Assembly: GCF_012516375.2 (NCBI RefSeq)
Contig: NZ_CP051204.2
Coordinates: forward strand, 2,046,001 to 2,110,000
Source of the DNA: Chitinophaga oryzae
GTDB taxonomy: Bacteria; Bacteroidota; Bacteroidia; Chitinophagales; Chitinophagaceae
DNA length: 64,000 nt
Reading direction: 5' to 3'
Of the stretch, positions 18,039 through 26,904 are shown one piece after another; positions within the stretch are counted from its first letter, which is position 1, and every line of letters starts with the position of its first letter. Below the pieces are notes generated by a model. That model did no database searches. It was not told the origin of the DNA and was given only the letters and a program-made list of their open reading frames with translations. A program made the position numbers and the translations under genes.

Positions 18039-20171
18039 CTAACTCGGTATGGGTGCCCTGTTCAAGTATCCGTCCCCCTCCAATACGATAATCTGATCAG
18101 CATTTTTAACGGTGCTTAGCCGGTGGGCGACCACAATGACCGTTTTACCTTTTAAAAAGGCATTGAGGTTGGTCATGATGTCCTTTTCGTTCCTGGCATC
18201 GAGTGAACTGGTTGCTTCATCAAAGAAGAGTATGTCAGGATTGTGATATACCGCTCTGGCAATGAGTATCCGCTGTTTCTGCCCCCCGCTGAGATCAGCG
18301 CCGGCGTTGCCTATTTTCGTATTGAACTGCATGGGCAGCTGTTTGATAAATTCGGCCAGGCATGCTGTACGCGCGGCAAACCATAGCTGGTCAATGTCCG
18401 GGTTGTCGTCGGACAGCGCAATATTCTCTGCAATAGTGCCACTGAATATATACCCGTCCTGCATAACGATACCGCACCGTCCTCTCCATATATCTGAGTT
18501 GATATCACGCATGTTTACATTATCAATATAAATACCTCCTTTTTGCGGGTGATAAAAGCTCAGCAGTAATTTCAGCAGCGTGGTCTTGCCGCTGCCGCTG
18601 CTGCCCACGATGGCTGTTACCCTGCCCGCTGGGATAAACAGGGAGAGGTCCCTTAAAACATAAGGATGATGACTGCCATCGTATTTAAAACTGACGGATT
18701 GAAGGTGGATACCCTGCACAGGTAATGGAGGCGTTTTTTTGGATGCATCATTCTCGTCCAGTTTGCTGTTGATCTCGTCAATACGGTCAAAGGATATTTT
18801 AGCATCCTGCGCCGTCTGGAAGAACTCTACCAAAGATTCCAGCGGAGAGGATAACATGCCGGTGATATACCCGATACTCAACATTTCACCCATGGTGAGA
18901 TCTCCCCTGATAACCCACAATGCACAAAAGGCATTGATGGAAATATTCTTTAGCTGGGTGATGGTGTTTACGCCCAGCACCTGGTAGAGGTTCAGCCGCA
19001 AAGAGCGGATTTTCAGCTTATATACTTCTAATTGTATCTTTTTCCAGAGGTTAATCTTGCTGTGCTGTGCGTTATTGATTTTTACTTCTCTCATCCCGGT
19101 GATCAGCTCAATTTGCGCATTACGATTCTCGGCAGCTAATCTGAAGTTGTAGTAATCAATGTTTTTCCGGTGGTTTTGAAACAGGAATATCCATCCCACA
19201 GAAAAAGCGCTAAGCAAAACAAACAGCGGGAAAATCGCAGCATTATAGTGCAGCAGACGGATGGATAATACTACTATCAGTATGATGGAAAATAACGTCT
19301 GGACAATACGTTGGGTAAGGAAAAGTTCAATTCTTTGCTGATCTTCGATGCGTTGCAGGATATCTGCGCTCATCCTGTTGTCAAAGAAGCGAACGGGTAG
19401 TCTGATCAGTTTGAAAAGAAACTGGGAAACCACCTGCATACTGACCTGCGTGCTGAAATGGACGCCAACGAGACCCCTTAGCCATTCAAATACAATTTGT
19501 CCCAATAAGATACAACCCTGAAAAAGCAGTACTCCCCAAACGACAGCCGGACGGTGTGCCATCACGCCTTTGTCTACAAGTCGCTGCATGGTAGAAGGGA
19601 AAATATAGGCCAGGGCGGTACTGGCTCCCAGGAAGAGCGCCAATAGCAATAACTTCCAGCGATGTGTTTTTAAATGGCTTAATAGAAAAATAATACTTTT
19701 CTTCCATTCCGTCCATCGGCTGGTGGCTGGCAGCGTGGATAGCGCGAAATTTTCATTTGGCGCCAGGAAAAGCGCCACGCCTTTTTCGTGGCCGCCTTTC
19801 CAAAGACTTTCGAACTCATTGGCAGGAAGTTTTATCCGTCCAAAACCAGGGTCGGAGAGATAGAACATTCCTTTTTCAGAGATATGATAGAGGACGACGA
19901 AATGATCCTGCCGCCAATGCAGAATACAGGGCAACGCTGCATTATGCTGCAATCCGTTGACGGTGGTTTGAAAGGCGACCGGGTTGAAATGCAATGCACG
20001 GGCCGCGATGACGATGTCTCCCATGGTGATACCGGTACGGGTTACGCTGCAGAGCTCCCGCAGGTAGGAAAGCCGGCATTCTTTCCCGTAGTATTTCAGG
20101 ATGATCTTTAAGCAGGTAGGACCACAATCTGAGTATTCCAGCTGCGAAAAATGAGGAAATCTCCTTTTCAT
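18039..20171 (-). CDS. Peptidase-domain ABC exporter (C39 family), 3' frameshift
   Basis: The 710-residue protein has three parts. An N-terminal C39 double-glycine peptidase carries QLEYSDCGPTCLK (catalytic Cys17), DHFVVLYHIS (His) and DPGFG (Asp). Six TM segments span about 165-440. The ABC domain has Walker A GSSGSGKTT, signature LSGGQKQR and Walker B ILFFDEATSSLD. It should cleave the leader of the nearby peptide after Gly-Gly and export the core. The last residues, LEGDGYLNRAPIPS, are abnormal. Adding one G at the run complementary to 18074-18078 gives LEGGRILEQGTHTELVSSRK and a normal end at 17980, so the true gene probably spans 17980-20171. It is the last gene of the RiPP cluster, 12 bases after its neighbour. 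Confidence 0.9.
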   Translation of the reverse strand: MKRRFPHFSQLEYSDCGPTCLKIILKYYGKECRLSYLRELCSVTRTGITMGDIVIAARALHFNPVAFQTTVNGLQHNAALPCILHWRQDHFVVLYHISEKGMFYLSDPGFGRIKLPANEFESLWKGGHEKGVALFLAPNENFALSTLPATSRWTEWKKSIIFLLSHLKTHRWKLLLLALFLGASTALAYIFPSTMQRLVDKGVMAHRPAVVWGVLLFQGCILLGQIVFEWLRGLVGVHFSTQVSMQVVSQFLFKLIRLPVRFFDNRMSADILQRIEDQQRIELFLTQRIVQTLFSIILIVVLSIRLLHYNAAIFPLFVLLSAFSVGWIFLFQNHRKNIDYYNFRLAAENRNAQIELITGMREVKINNAQHSKINLWKKIQLEVYKLKIRSLRLNLYQVLGVNTITQLKNISINAFCALWVIRGDLTMGEMLSIGYITGMLSSPLESLVEFFQTAQDAKISFDRIDEINSKLDENDASKKTPPLPVQGIHLQSVSFKYDGSHHPYVLRDLSLFIPAGRVTAIVGSSGSGKTTLLKLLLSFYHPQKGGIYIDNVNMRDINSDIWRGRCGIVMQDGYIFSGTIAENIALSDDNPDIDQLWFAARTACLAEFIKQLPMQFNTKIGNAGADLSGGQKQRILIARAVYHNPDILFFDEATSSLDARNEKDIMTNLNAFLKGKTVIVVAHRLSTVKNADQIIVLEGDGYLNRAPIPS

Positions 20172-20183
20172 ATTGTACAGTTT

Positions 20184-21188
20184 CTATGCAATTGAACTTG
20201 TTGCAGTAACGGGCTGGTGTTCCTGTTTCTGTAAAACTATTTCCAGGAAGTCGGGATAGTTGGCGTAGGTCGTGACGTCAAGCCCGTTAGCCGTCAATAG
20301 CGTTGTGAAGTGCCTTGTGGTCAACTGCTGGAAACGTCTGGGCGAAGCCTTGAAAGTACTGAAGTGCTCATTGAGCAGGTGTGCAAAGGCGGAGATGTCG
20401 CCATTGTAATACGCCTGTTGCAGGCGGATCATTTGAAAAATGTCTGCGTTACACACCGGGTTGCCAGTCGCAGCATGTACCCGGGTAAAAAGCTGCTTTA
20501 GGAAACCGGCCTGGGATAGTGCATCAAATGCGCCGGGGCGTTGCAGTTCGAACATCAGGTTGTTCAGGATGTGAATGGTCATCGAGCGTTGTTCTTCGGC
20601 GGGTACTGCCCTGAAAGCTTCCGTGATATGGGGTTTATCCGGTTGATATACACCGGTAAAGGAAAAGTGAAAGAGCGAAACGGCTTCCTCCAATGTATTG
20701 TCCAGGTCTTTCATCCTGAAGTATACCCGTAGCCTGTTAAGCCATTGCTCTTGTATGGACGATACAATAAAAGGCGATAGCAACACCTGCTGCTCACAAC
20801 TTTTAATAGCGTAGCCAAGTTCTGTCAGCGCTTCGTCCATGTTTTTACGCACATGCCACCGATATGCGGACATGGCCCGGTACAACAGGTCCATGCCGGC
20901 TTTTACACGACTGTCGAAGTTACGGTCGGTTTGCTGGATTCTTTGATATAACAATTCACCGGTGTGCAGCTCTTTCTCTTTAAAATATCTTAAACACTCC
21001 TCATACCGGCAAAAGTGATAGTACATCTTCGTGAGTTCTTTAGCGTCGAGCGTGTCGGTATAGTTGTTTTCAAGCCGGTGGTAAACATGATACGATACAC
21101 TTCCGGAGCGGGTGGCTTCCGGGGTGTAAAGATTTTTATACTGTGCCAGGATGCTGTTAATTACTGCTGTTAAGTTAGCGTTCTTCAT
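20184..21188 (-). CDS. Helical protein of unknown function in the RiPP cluster
   Basis: A 334-residue, almost wholly alpha-helical protein without signal peptide or TM segment. The ATG at 21188 is preferred over a TTG two codons upstream. Repeating helical pairs such as TKMYYHFCRYEECLRYFKEKE and VYFRMKDLDNTLEEAVSLF suggest a TPR-like superhelix that binds proteins or peptides. I recognise no family. It sits 46 bases after the radical SAM gene and 12 bases before the exporter, so it is likely co-expressed and may be an adaptor or maturation partner; this is inference. Confidence 0.75.
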   Translation of the reverse strand: MKNANLTAVINSILAQYKNLYTPEATRSGSVSYHVYHRLENNYTDTLDAKELTKMYYHFCRYEECLRYFKEKELHTGELLYQRIQQTDRNFDSRVKAGMDLLYRAMSAYRWHVRKNMDEALTELGYAIKSCEQQVLLSPFIVSSIQEQWLNRLRVYFRMKDLDNTLEEAVSLFHFSFTGVYQPDKPHITEAFRAVPAEEQRSMTIHILNNLMFELQRPGAFDALSQAGFLKQLFTRVHAATGNPVCNADIFQMIRLQQAYYNGDISAFAHLLNEHFSTFKASPRRFQQLTTRHFTTLLTANGLDVTTYANYPDFLEIVLQKQEHQPVTATSSIA

Positions 21189-21234
21189 GGTCAATGACTT
21201 TTGAGGTGAGACTGATAATTGCGGTGTGCCGGTA

Positions 21235-22593
21235 TTATTCTGTGCCGGCTTTATCGGCAGCGAGCATTTTCCTCATAAACAGCCTTTCATCCATATTGAA
21301 CTTAAATGAAGGGCAGGCGGGTGTGCCGAAGTGCCATTCTTTAGGGCAGCCTCCGCCGCACACCGGCAGAAAAGTACATTTCTTGCACCAGGTGTCATTA
21401 TGGGGGATTTCATCATACCATTGGCGCATCAGCGCGTTGCTGGTATCAACTTTTTCCGGCTGGCGAAGGTTGCCTGAAACAAACGGCGTATTGAAATACG
21501 ATGTGGTGTATGGCACATCCCAACAGGTAGATATATTGCCATAGGCGTCAAATACTTCTGCGGATTCATCTACCACCATACAGGTATAAGTACTTCTTTT
21601 GGGCAACAACACTTTATGGTCCAGGGCGCCGTATTCCTGCAGGGCAAGAAATACTTCAATTTCAAACTGTGCGAAATCTTCCTTGCTGATGCCATGTACG
21701 GTGCTGGCGCCATTGTCTCCCCAGTCATGTATAGGGGAAATATAGAAACCTACTTTGTTTAGAATATCGGCCTCTTTCATCATTTTTAGGAGGTCCATCA
21801 CATTGTCCTTATTTTCGGCATCGACATTGCATCGGATGTTTATGCGGGCTTGTGACTGCTGGTAGAACGCGGAGTGGGCAATACTTACCACATTGTTGAA
21901 AATAATATCAAAAGAAGCCGTGCCGTTTTTGAGCATACGGCGCTTGTCGTGATATGCTGCGGTGCCGTCAATCGTTATCTGATAATCCATGATTTTATAC
22001 TCGGTGACCAGTTTTTGGAACAGGTCCTCCCTGAGTGCGAGGGCATTTGTAATGATGTCTGCCGTATATTCCAGGTTGTGAGCGGCAGCGATCTCCATCA
22101 GCTTACGTGAGTTGTATTCGATACTGCTTAGTCCTGTAATGGGTTCGCCTCCGTACCATGTAACAGACAGGGTTTTGATCTGTCCCGATTTGGCTTCCAC
22201 GGCTTCGCGGATGCGGTTGACCATCAGGTCCGCAGTGTTTTCGTTCATCACGTGTTTGGAATGCGACTGGCCACAGTAGTTACAGCCTAGCTGGCAGTTG
22301 GCGGATGGTTGTATCGTGAAACTGAGTGTTCGCCTGTCTTTCACCCTCACTTTATTAAATGATAATATGGTTGCCAGCTCGTCTTCTTCCTCCGGTACAA
22401 GTATTTCATGGCGAATAAAATTTTTCAGATGGGTGAGGGGCAACTGCTCATAGTTCCCCGCCAGCAGCAGCTCCAGATGTGTATTCAGTACTTCTATGGC
22501 GATGCCGGTACGTGTCACATAAAGGATAGCATGAAGGGGTAACAGGTCGGGGTCTTTACTTATATATACGTATTTGGATAGCTTGAATTTCAT
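21235..22593 (-). CDS. SPASM radical SAM peptide maturase
   Basis: The 452-residue enzyme starts at MKFKLSKYVY; a longer ORF would read back through the hairpin and the precursor gene. Residues 1-75 form a leader-binding-like N-terminal domain. Cys100, Cys104 and Cys107 (CQLGCNYC) form the radical SAM [4Fe-4S] motif, followed by WYGGEP. The C-terminal SPASM domain contains YTCMV, STCWD, WCKKCTFLPVCGGGCP and PACPSF, enough cysteines for two auxiliary clusters. Such enzymes cross-link Cys or other side chains in Gly-Gly peptides. It lies between precursor and helical gene, and the 78-aa peptide upstream is its obvious substrate. The linkage formed cannot be predicted. Confidence 0.9.
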   Translation of the reverse strand: MKFKLSKYVYISKDPDLLPLHAILYVTRTGIAIEVLNTHLELLLAGNYEQLPLTHLKNFIRHEILVPEEEDELATILSFNKVRVKDRRTLSFTIQPSANCQLGCNYCGQSHSKHVMNENTADLMVNRIREAVEAKSGQIKTLSVTWYGGEPITGLSSIEYNSRKLMEIAAAHNLEYTADIITNALALREDLFQKLVTEYKIMDYQITIDGTAAYHDKRRMLKNGTASFDIIFNNVVSIAHSAFYQQSQARINIRCNVDAENKDNVMDLLKMMKEADILNKVGFYISPIHDWGDNGASTVHGISKEDFAQFEIEVFLALQEYGALDHKVLLPKRSTYTCMVVDESAEVFDAYGNISTCWDVPYTTSYFNTPFVSGNLRQPEKVDTSNALMRQWYDEIPHNDTWCKKCTFLPVCGGGCPKEWHFGTPACPSFKFNMDERLFMRKMLAADKAGTE

Positions 22594-22640
22594 GATGGCT
22601 GATATTAAGATCAAAGAATAACATGTCTGCCATAAGATGA

Positions 22641-22686
22641 CAGCCACTGCATACTGCCTTACGGGACAGTCGTGCAGTGTAGGCTG
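22641..22686 (-). promoter_or_regulatory. Hairpin between precursor and maturase genes
   Basis: CAGCC plus ACTGCA (22641-22651) pairs with TGCAGT and GGCTG (22673-22686) with a three-base bulge. A second short stem, ACTG with CAGT, lies inside. It begins just after the precursor stop (22694) and has no T run on the minus strand. It may be a partial attenuator or an mRNA-stabilising structure that keeps precursor expression above enzyme expression. Confidence 0.5.
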
Positions 22687-22693
22687 GGAATGA

Positions 22694-22930
22694 CTAGTAT
22701 ATCTTGCAGCTGTTCTGATCGCAACTGCTGCAGGAAGTGTATTGGCCGCAGCTATTGGTGGTGCAAACGCCGCCGTCGTCGGAAACATCGTCGCAGGGCC
22801 CGCCGCTGCCACCTTGCAGATGAAAGAGATTTTCCTCGTTGATAACCACAAATTCTTCCTGGTTTTCAACTTGCTTTGCGAGTGATTGTTGCTGTTGCAA
22901 CATCAGCGCTTTTAACTTTGAATTTTTCAT
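22694..22930 (-). CDS. Double-glycine RiPP precursor peptide, six-Cys core
   Basis: The 78-residue peptide starts at MKNSKLKALMLQQQQ; an ORF start 27 codons upstream is not needed. Leader residues 1-41 end in INEENLFHLQGG, which fits the LSxxELxxIxGG cleavage pattern (hydrophobic at -12, -7, -4). The 37-residue core, SGGPCDDVSDDGG onwards, has Cys at 46, 56, 61, 67, 70 and 75, is rich in Ser, Asp and Gly, and ends CKIY. It resembles the GG-Bacteroidales natural product precursors that accompany SPASM enzymes. The following genes encode a maturase and a C39 exporter. The product (for instance thioether-linked) is inferred. Confidence 0.85.
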   Translation of the reverse strand: MKNSKLKALMLQQQQSLAKQVENQEEFVVINEENLFHLQGGSGGPCDDVSDDGGVCTTNSCGQYTSCSSCDQNSCKIY

Positions 22931-22993
22931 GATGAAGAATGTTTTAAATGAGAAAAGGGCATAGCTTATCGCATCTGTATGCCATTCAGATGT

Positions 22994-23016
22994 GACCGAT
23001 GTTGCAATCATCGGTC
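22994..23016. promoter_or_regulatory. Inverted repeat upstream of the precursor gene
   Basis: GACCGATG (22994-23001) and CATCGGTC (23009-23016) form a perfect 8-bp dyad with a 7-nt spacer, 64 bases upstream of the precursor ATG. An AT-rich dyad (TATATAT, CCGGA, ATATATA) follows at about 23020-23038. These are possible operator sites; no regulator gene is nearby. Confidence 0.45.
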
Positions 23017-23145
23017 GTATATATATCCGGAATATATATTCAGCGTAGGGTTAAAGGCTACTACCGTATTATGTCCGCTGATATGCGGGGTTACCTAAGG
23101 GATTCAAAGTGTGTTAAATGGTTAGGGAAATATGATACTGCCTGG

Positions 23146-25545
23146 TTATCTTGTTCTGTTGGCCTCTTCGCTATTGCCCGGGTCTTTTTTTCTAACAGTC
23201 TTAACTTTATTGCTTCCTATTTTTTTAACTATGGAAAGTCTGATGTAACGGGTATCACTGAATCCGGTCATGTCAGACACGGAAAGTTCGTTGATGCTGT
23301 AAAAGTGTTTTAGCCGCTGGGTATTAAATATGTCTCCTGCGTAGAAGGATACCGAGAGGTTATGTGCCGGTATGTTTCGTGTAAAACCTATTCCTGCTTC
23401 CCCGAAGCCGCTGATTTCGCTGTTGGCAGTTACCATCTTGCTAAAGTAACTTCCGTTAATGGAGGCGTCTATTTTACTGCCGAAAAGGTTGGTGAACTGC
23501 TGGGAAAGGTTACACATGTATAAATAGTCGCTGGTACGGATGTGTGTTTGCGGTGCGTCCACCTGTTGCCGTTGCAGCGTAAGGGTGTTGGTGAGACTAA
23601 CCTTCCACCGGTCTTTTATGATCGACTTATTGATCACGCTTGCTACGCTCCAGTTATCCGCATTGCCATAATTGAACCTGTCGAGCAGCGTTGTATCCGG
23701 AGGGATGACGATCGCTATTTGTTCAAAAAGACGGGTGTTTTTCGTGTAGCGGGCCATGAAAATATAATCGCGGTACATCGTGTAGGCCAGCTCCATCATA
23801 ATGCTATTGGAGGGCCTTAATTCGGGGTTGCCTTTCACCAGATATTTATCGCTGATCACGAAAATGAAAGGGTTTAATTGTACATATGCCGGCCGCCGGA
23901 TATCACTTTTCACAGAAAAGGACAATGTATTATTGTCATTAATGGTATAGTTGATGTAAGCGGTGGGAAAAACATTCAGATAGTGCTGGTCGTAGGATTC
24001 CTTTGCTGTGGCAAGTCCGTTCTTTAAGTTGGTTTGTTCCAGTCTGGCACCTGCTTTTACTTCCAGCTGTGTATTGATTTTTTTGGATAATGAAATATAA
24101 GCTGCGCTGATCCATTCCTGGTATGTGAAATCATTTGACCGGAGGCTGTTGGGGATCCAGTTGCCGTTGGTGAAATTATCAAAAGCCAGGAGGTTATTGG
24201 TGCGGGTATGGGAATACCGGACGCCGGCCTCCATTTTTACTTTTTTAAGAATCAGTTGACTGTAGTCTGCCTTAATAGCGTAATTATTGATCAACTGCCG
24301 GGTATCGGTACGATTTCCATTATGCACAACTCCGGGTGTCTGTTTATTATAGGAGAAAAATTCGGCCTGCTGATTATTTTGGTAGTTGAAATAGTCAGCG
24401 CTGATGGCTAATTCTCTTTTGTGTTTCTTATCGAGGTACTGGTAGTTAAGGTTTAAAGAAAGAAAGTTGGTATTGCGTGTTTCCGGGTTGGTGTTGGTGT
24501 ATTGTTGCTTTTGGTTAGCAGTGTTGATTTCATTGAACCCGCTGTTGTGGTCATTGGAGTGAGTGGTCCGGAAGTCGATGGTGCCTCCCAGGGTGGAGGA
24601 GGGGCTGATGGTATAATCCGCCGAGGTAGAGATGCCGACGCTGTTTTCCGGTTTTTTTATGGTTTGGTTATGGACCAGTTCCTGTTGTCGGGTATTTCCC
24701 AGGTAGTTGATAATATTGTCACTGTAAAAGAAGGCGCTTCTTGAGCTGCCGTTTACCAGCAGTTGCTGCCCGAACCTCCGGTTCCGGTAGTTGAGCTGTA
24801 AACCGCCGCTGGGTGTGTTATAGGTAGCTTGCCTGTCAGCCAGGTTGATACTTCCGTTCAAGCCGGTTGATTCGTCTTTCCGGAGTAATATATTAATGAT
24901 GCCTCCGGGGTTGCCGGCTTCATATTTGCTGGAGGGGACGGTGATTACCTCGATGCTGGTGATATTGTCCGCGGGCAGACTGCTTAAATATTGCTGCAGG
25001 TCCCGGCCGCTCAAAATGCTTCGGCGATTGTTGATGTATACGGAAACGCCCTGCAGTCCGAGTATTGATAAGGTGCCTGGTTCCCGGGCGTTGACAAGCG
25101 GCGTTTGTTTTAGTACGTCCCATACATTGTTGCCGGCCACTAAACTGGTATTCTGCACATTAAATACAAACCGGTCTATTTTCTTCTCAAATACAGGCTT
25201 GGCAGCGGTGATGGTGGCGCCTTTCAGTTCTGTGGGGGCAGGCTTTAGCGTTATTGTAACGAAGGTATCTTTGAGCAGGTGTATCTGCAAACTATCGGCA
25301 CTATATCCCATGCCGTTCACTTTCAAGGCATAAGCGCCCTGGGGTAGGTTATCAAAGGAAAACCGCCCTGTTTTTCCCGTCACCGAATTATAAACCTGTC
25401 CGCCTGTTCCGGACAATGCCACGTGCATATTGGGTAATAGTTGATGATTGTTGTCTGCCACAATTCCCTGTAAACCGTATTGTGCCCACATTGGGAGCCA
25501 GGCTAAGAAGAGGAGGGAAGTTAAACTAAGGGCCTTTAAAGACAT
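23146..25545 (-). CDS. TonB-dependent / outer-membrane beta-barrel receptor
   Basis: The 799-residue protein has a signal peptide ending PMWAQ. A carboxypeptidase-regulatory-like beta-sandwich follows (about 22-105, GLQGIVADNNHQLLPNMHVAL), then a plug-like domain with GVSVYINNRR and ITSIEVITVPSSKYEAGNPGGIINI, and a large beta-barrel rich in aromatic strands. It matches the outer-membrane beta-barrel family with a CarboxypepD_reg-like N-terminus. It is 215 bases upstream of the precursor gene on the same strand and is probably part of the RiPP locus, perhaps taking up or sensing the product. That link is inferred from position. Confidence 0.85.
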   Translation of the reverse strand: MSLKALSLTSLLFLAWLPMWAQYGLQGIVADNNHQLLPNMHVALSGTGGQVYNSVTGKTGRFSFDNLPQGAYALKVNGMGYSADSLQIHLLKDTFVTITLKPAPTELKGATITAAKPVFEKKIDRFVFNVQNTSLVAGNNVWDVLKQTPLVNAREPGTLSILGLQGVSVYINNRRSILSGRDLQQYLSSLPADNITSIEVITVPSSKYEAGNPGGIINILLRKDESTGLNGSINLADRQATYNTPSGGLQLNYRNRRFGQQLLVNGSSRSAFFYSDNIINYLGNTRQQELVHNQTIKKPENSVGISTSADYTISPSSTLGGTIDFRTTHSNDHNSGFNEINTANQKQQYTNTNPETRNTNFLSLNLNYQYLDKKHKRELAISADYFNYQNNQQAEFFSYNKQTPGVVHNGNRTDTRQLINNYAIKADYSQLILKKVKMEAGVRYSHTRTNNLLAFDNFTNGNWIPNSLRSNDFTYQEWISAAYISLSKKINTQLEVKAGARLEQTNLKNGLATAKESYDQHYLNVFPTAYINYTINDNNTLSFSVKSDIRRPAYVQLNPFIFVISDKYLVKGNPELRPSNSIMMELAYTMYRDYIFMARYTKNTRLFEQIAIVIPPDTTLLDRFNYGNADNWSVASVINKSIIKDRWKVSLTNTLTLQRQQVDAPQTHIRTSDYLYMCNLSQQFTNLFGSKIDASINGSYFSKMVTANSEISGFGEAGIGFTRNIPAHNLSVSFYAGDIFNTQRLKHFYSINELSVSDMTGFSDTRYIRLSIVKKIGSNKVKTVRKKDPGNSEEANRTR

Positions 25546-25679
25546 AGGAAGATTGAATTATCTTCTGGTAATTAACAAATTAAGGTTATTCTGCCGGGCA
25601 TCTTCTCATGATCGGGTTTCCAGGCAAAAAGATAGGGTATTATTGGGAAACAAAAAAATTGCCGGCAATGGAGAGGGGG

Positions 25680-25727
25680 CCTGTAAACGAAAAGCCTGTG
25701 CCAGGGCACAGGCTTTTCGTTTACAGG
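25680..25727. terminator. Perfect 23-bp hairpin, bidirectional terminator
   Basis: 25680-25702 and 25705-25727 are exact inverted repeats with a 2-nt spacer. TTTT tracts lie in both arms. It follows the stop of the minus-strand gene at 25738 and precedes the receptor gene. Confidence 0.75.
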
Positions 25728-25737
25728 ATGAACATGT

Positions 25738-26904
25738 TTATCGGCCGTTATCCTGTTTTTTTTCTACTGCCTCCATCCGTTTTCTTAAGTCTTCATTTTC
25801 CTTTTTCATCTCAATCAGATACAGCGTTAACTCCTCTACCTTCTGCAGTAATTTCTTATTCATCTCGCCAACATCCTGCCCATTTTGTTCTACTTCCTGT
25901 TGGGAAGGGATTTCGGGTAAATGCCGGTGTTGTTTGACAAAACGCTCTACTTCGAGCAATCCAGGCAGTTTATATTCCGGGTGAAATACAAAGTCGGCCC
26001 ACCCGGTTTGGGTTACTTTGACCCTTTGGGCGAAAATGTCGCCTTTTACGGCCAGTTTGGCCTGAGGTACCGAAGTGCCTATGCCTACATTGCCATCGCC
26101 TCTTACATACAGCAGTGGTTTGCCTCCTCCTTCTGCGCTGGAGCCGTCGGTTTTGGCATTATTCAGTACCGCGAAGGCATAGTGGGCGGCGGTAGCGTTG
26201 AGCGTGCCTATGGCCGTTCCGTAGTTTTCTCCCCACAGATACGCGGCGGCTTTGTTGGTATTACCTGGAGAGATTACATGTAACGTATAACCAGGAACTG
26301 TCCCAGCCCCTATGTTTCCGGGAACGGAGAGATTGCCCTGCGTGTCCTGGAAAGGAAGCTGATAGAATTTGTTATTGTCGAAATCGCACTTCAACCCATA
26401 GCTGCCGGTGGTAGCTAAAAATCCCGCCGGCATAGTCGTCGTCTGTGCGAAAGGCGCTGCCACGAGGGGGGAAGCATGGAACTGGGCGATGGTACGGTAG
26501 GCGATCAGTCCCCATTTATAGTTGGATTTAAGCCACAACGCATCATTATATACATAGAAGGTAGCTGCAGCCGGGTTTCCGGAAACACATCGGATTTCAA
26601 GGCCGTCAAACCTGCCTGGTGTTCCATCGTACTTATCTACCCTGATCTGGTAGGTGCCCTGCTGGTCGTAAAAGTTGGCGTCTCCGCTGATAGCCAGTTC
26701 AATCACGGTTGCATAACGTGAGGCGCTGCCATTTACCTGTACCAGTTTATAGTAGTATGGGTCGTTAGGACTGGCGGCTGCCTGCGTGGGGCCTATTCCC
26801 ACCCAGCCGGTGTCAACAGGTGCTGCCGCTATAGCATGGGCATAAGGAATTGTGGTCAATAAACAAAAGACGAGTACATGACACAAACGAAAAATTGATT
26901 TCAT
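25738..26904 (-). CDS. Tail-fibre-like secreted protein with coiled-coil C-terminus
   Basis: The 388-residue protein has a signal peptide (MKSIFRLCHVLVFCLLTTIPYA). Its middle carries the repeat GDGNVGIGTSVPQAKLAVKG, and an intramolecular-chaperone-like end with WADFVFHPEYKLPGLLEVE and RHLPEIPSQQEVEQNG precedes a coiled coil (about 340-385). Bacteroidota surface proteins with this architecture resemble phage tail fibres. It is a paralogue of the frameshifted gene at 15816-16978. Confidence 0.8.
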   Translation of the reverse strand: MKSIFRLCHVLVFCLLTTIPYAHAIAAAPVDTGWVGIGPTQAAASPNDPYYYKLVQVNGSASRYATVIELAISGDANFYDQQGTYQIRVDKYDGTPGRFDGLEIRCVSGNPAAATFYVYNDALWLKSNYKWGLIAYRTIAQFHASPLVAAPFAQTTTMPAGFLATTGSYGLKCDFDNNKFYQLPFQDTQGNLSVPGNIGAGTVPGYTLHVISPGNTNKAAAYLWGENYGTAIGTLNATAAHYAFAVLNNAKTDGSSAEGGGKPLLYVRGDGNVGIGTSVPQAKLAVKGDIFAQRVKVTQTGWADFVFHPEYKLPGLLEVERFVKQHRHLPEIPSQQEVEQNGQDVGEMNKKLLQKVEELTLYLIEMKKENEDLRKRMEAVEKKQDNGR

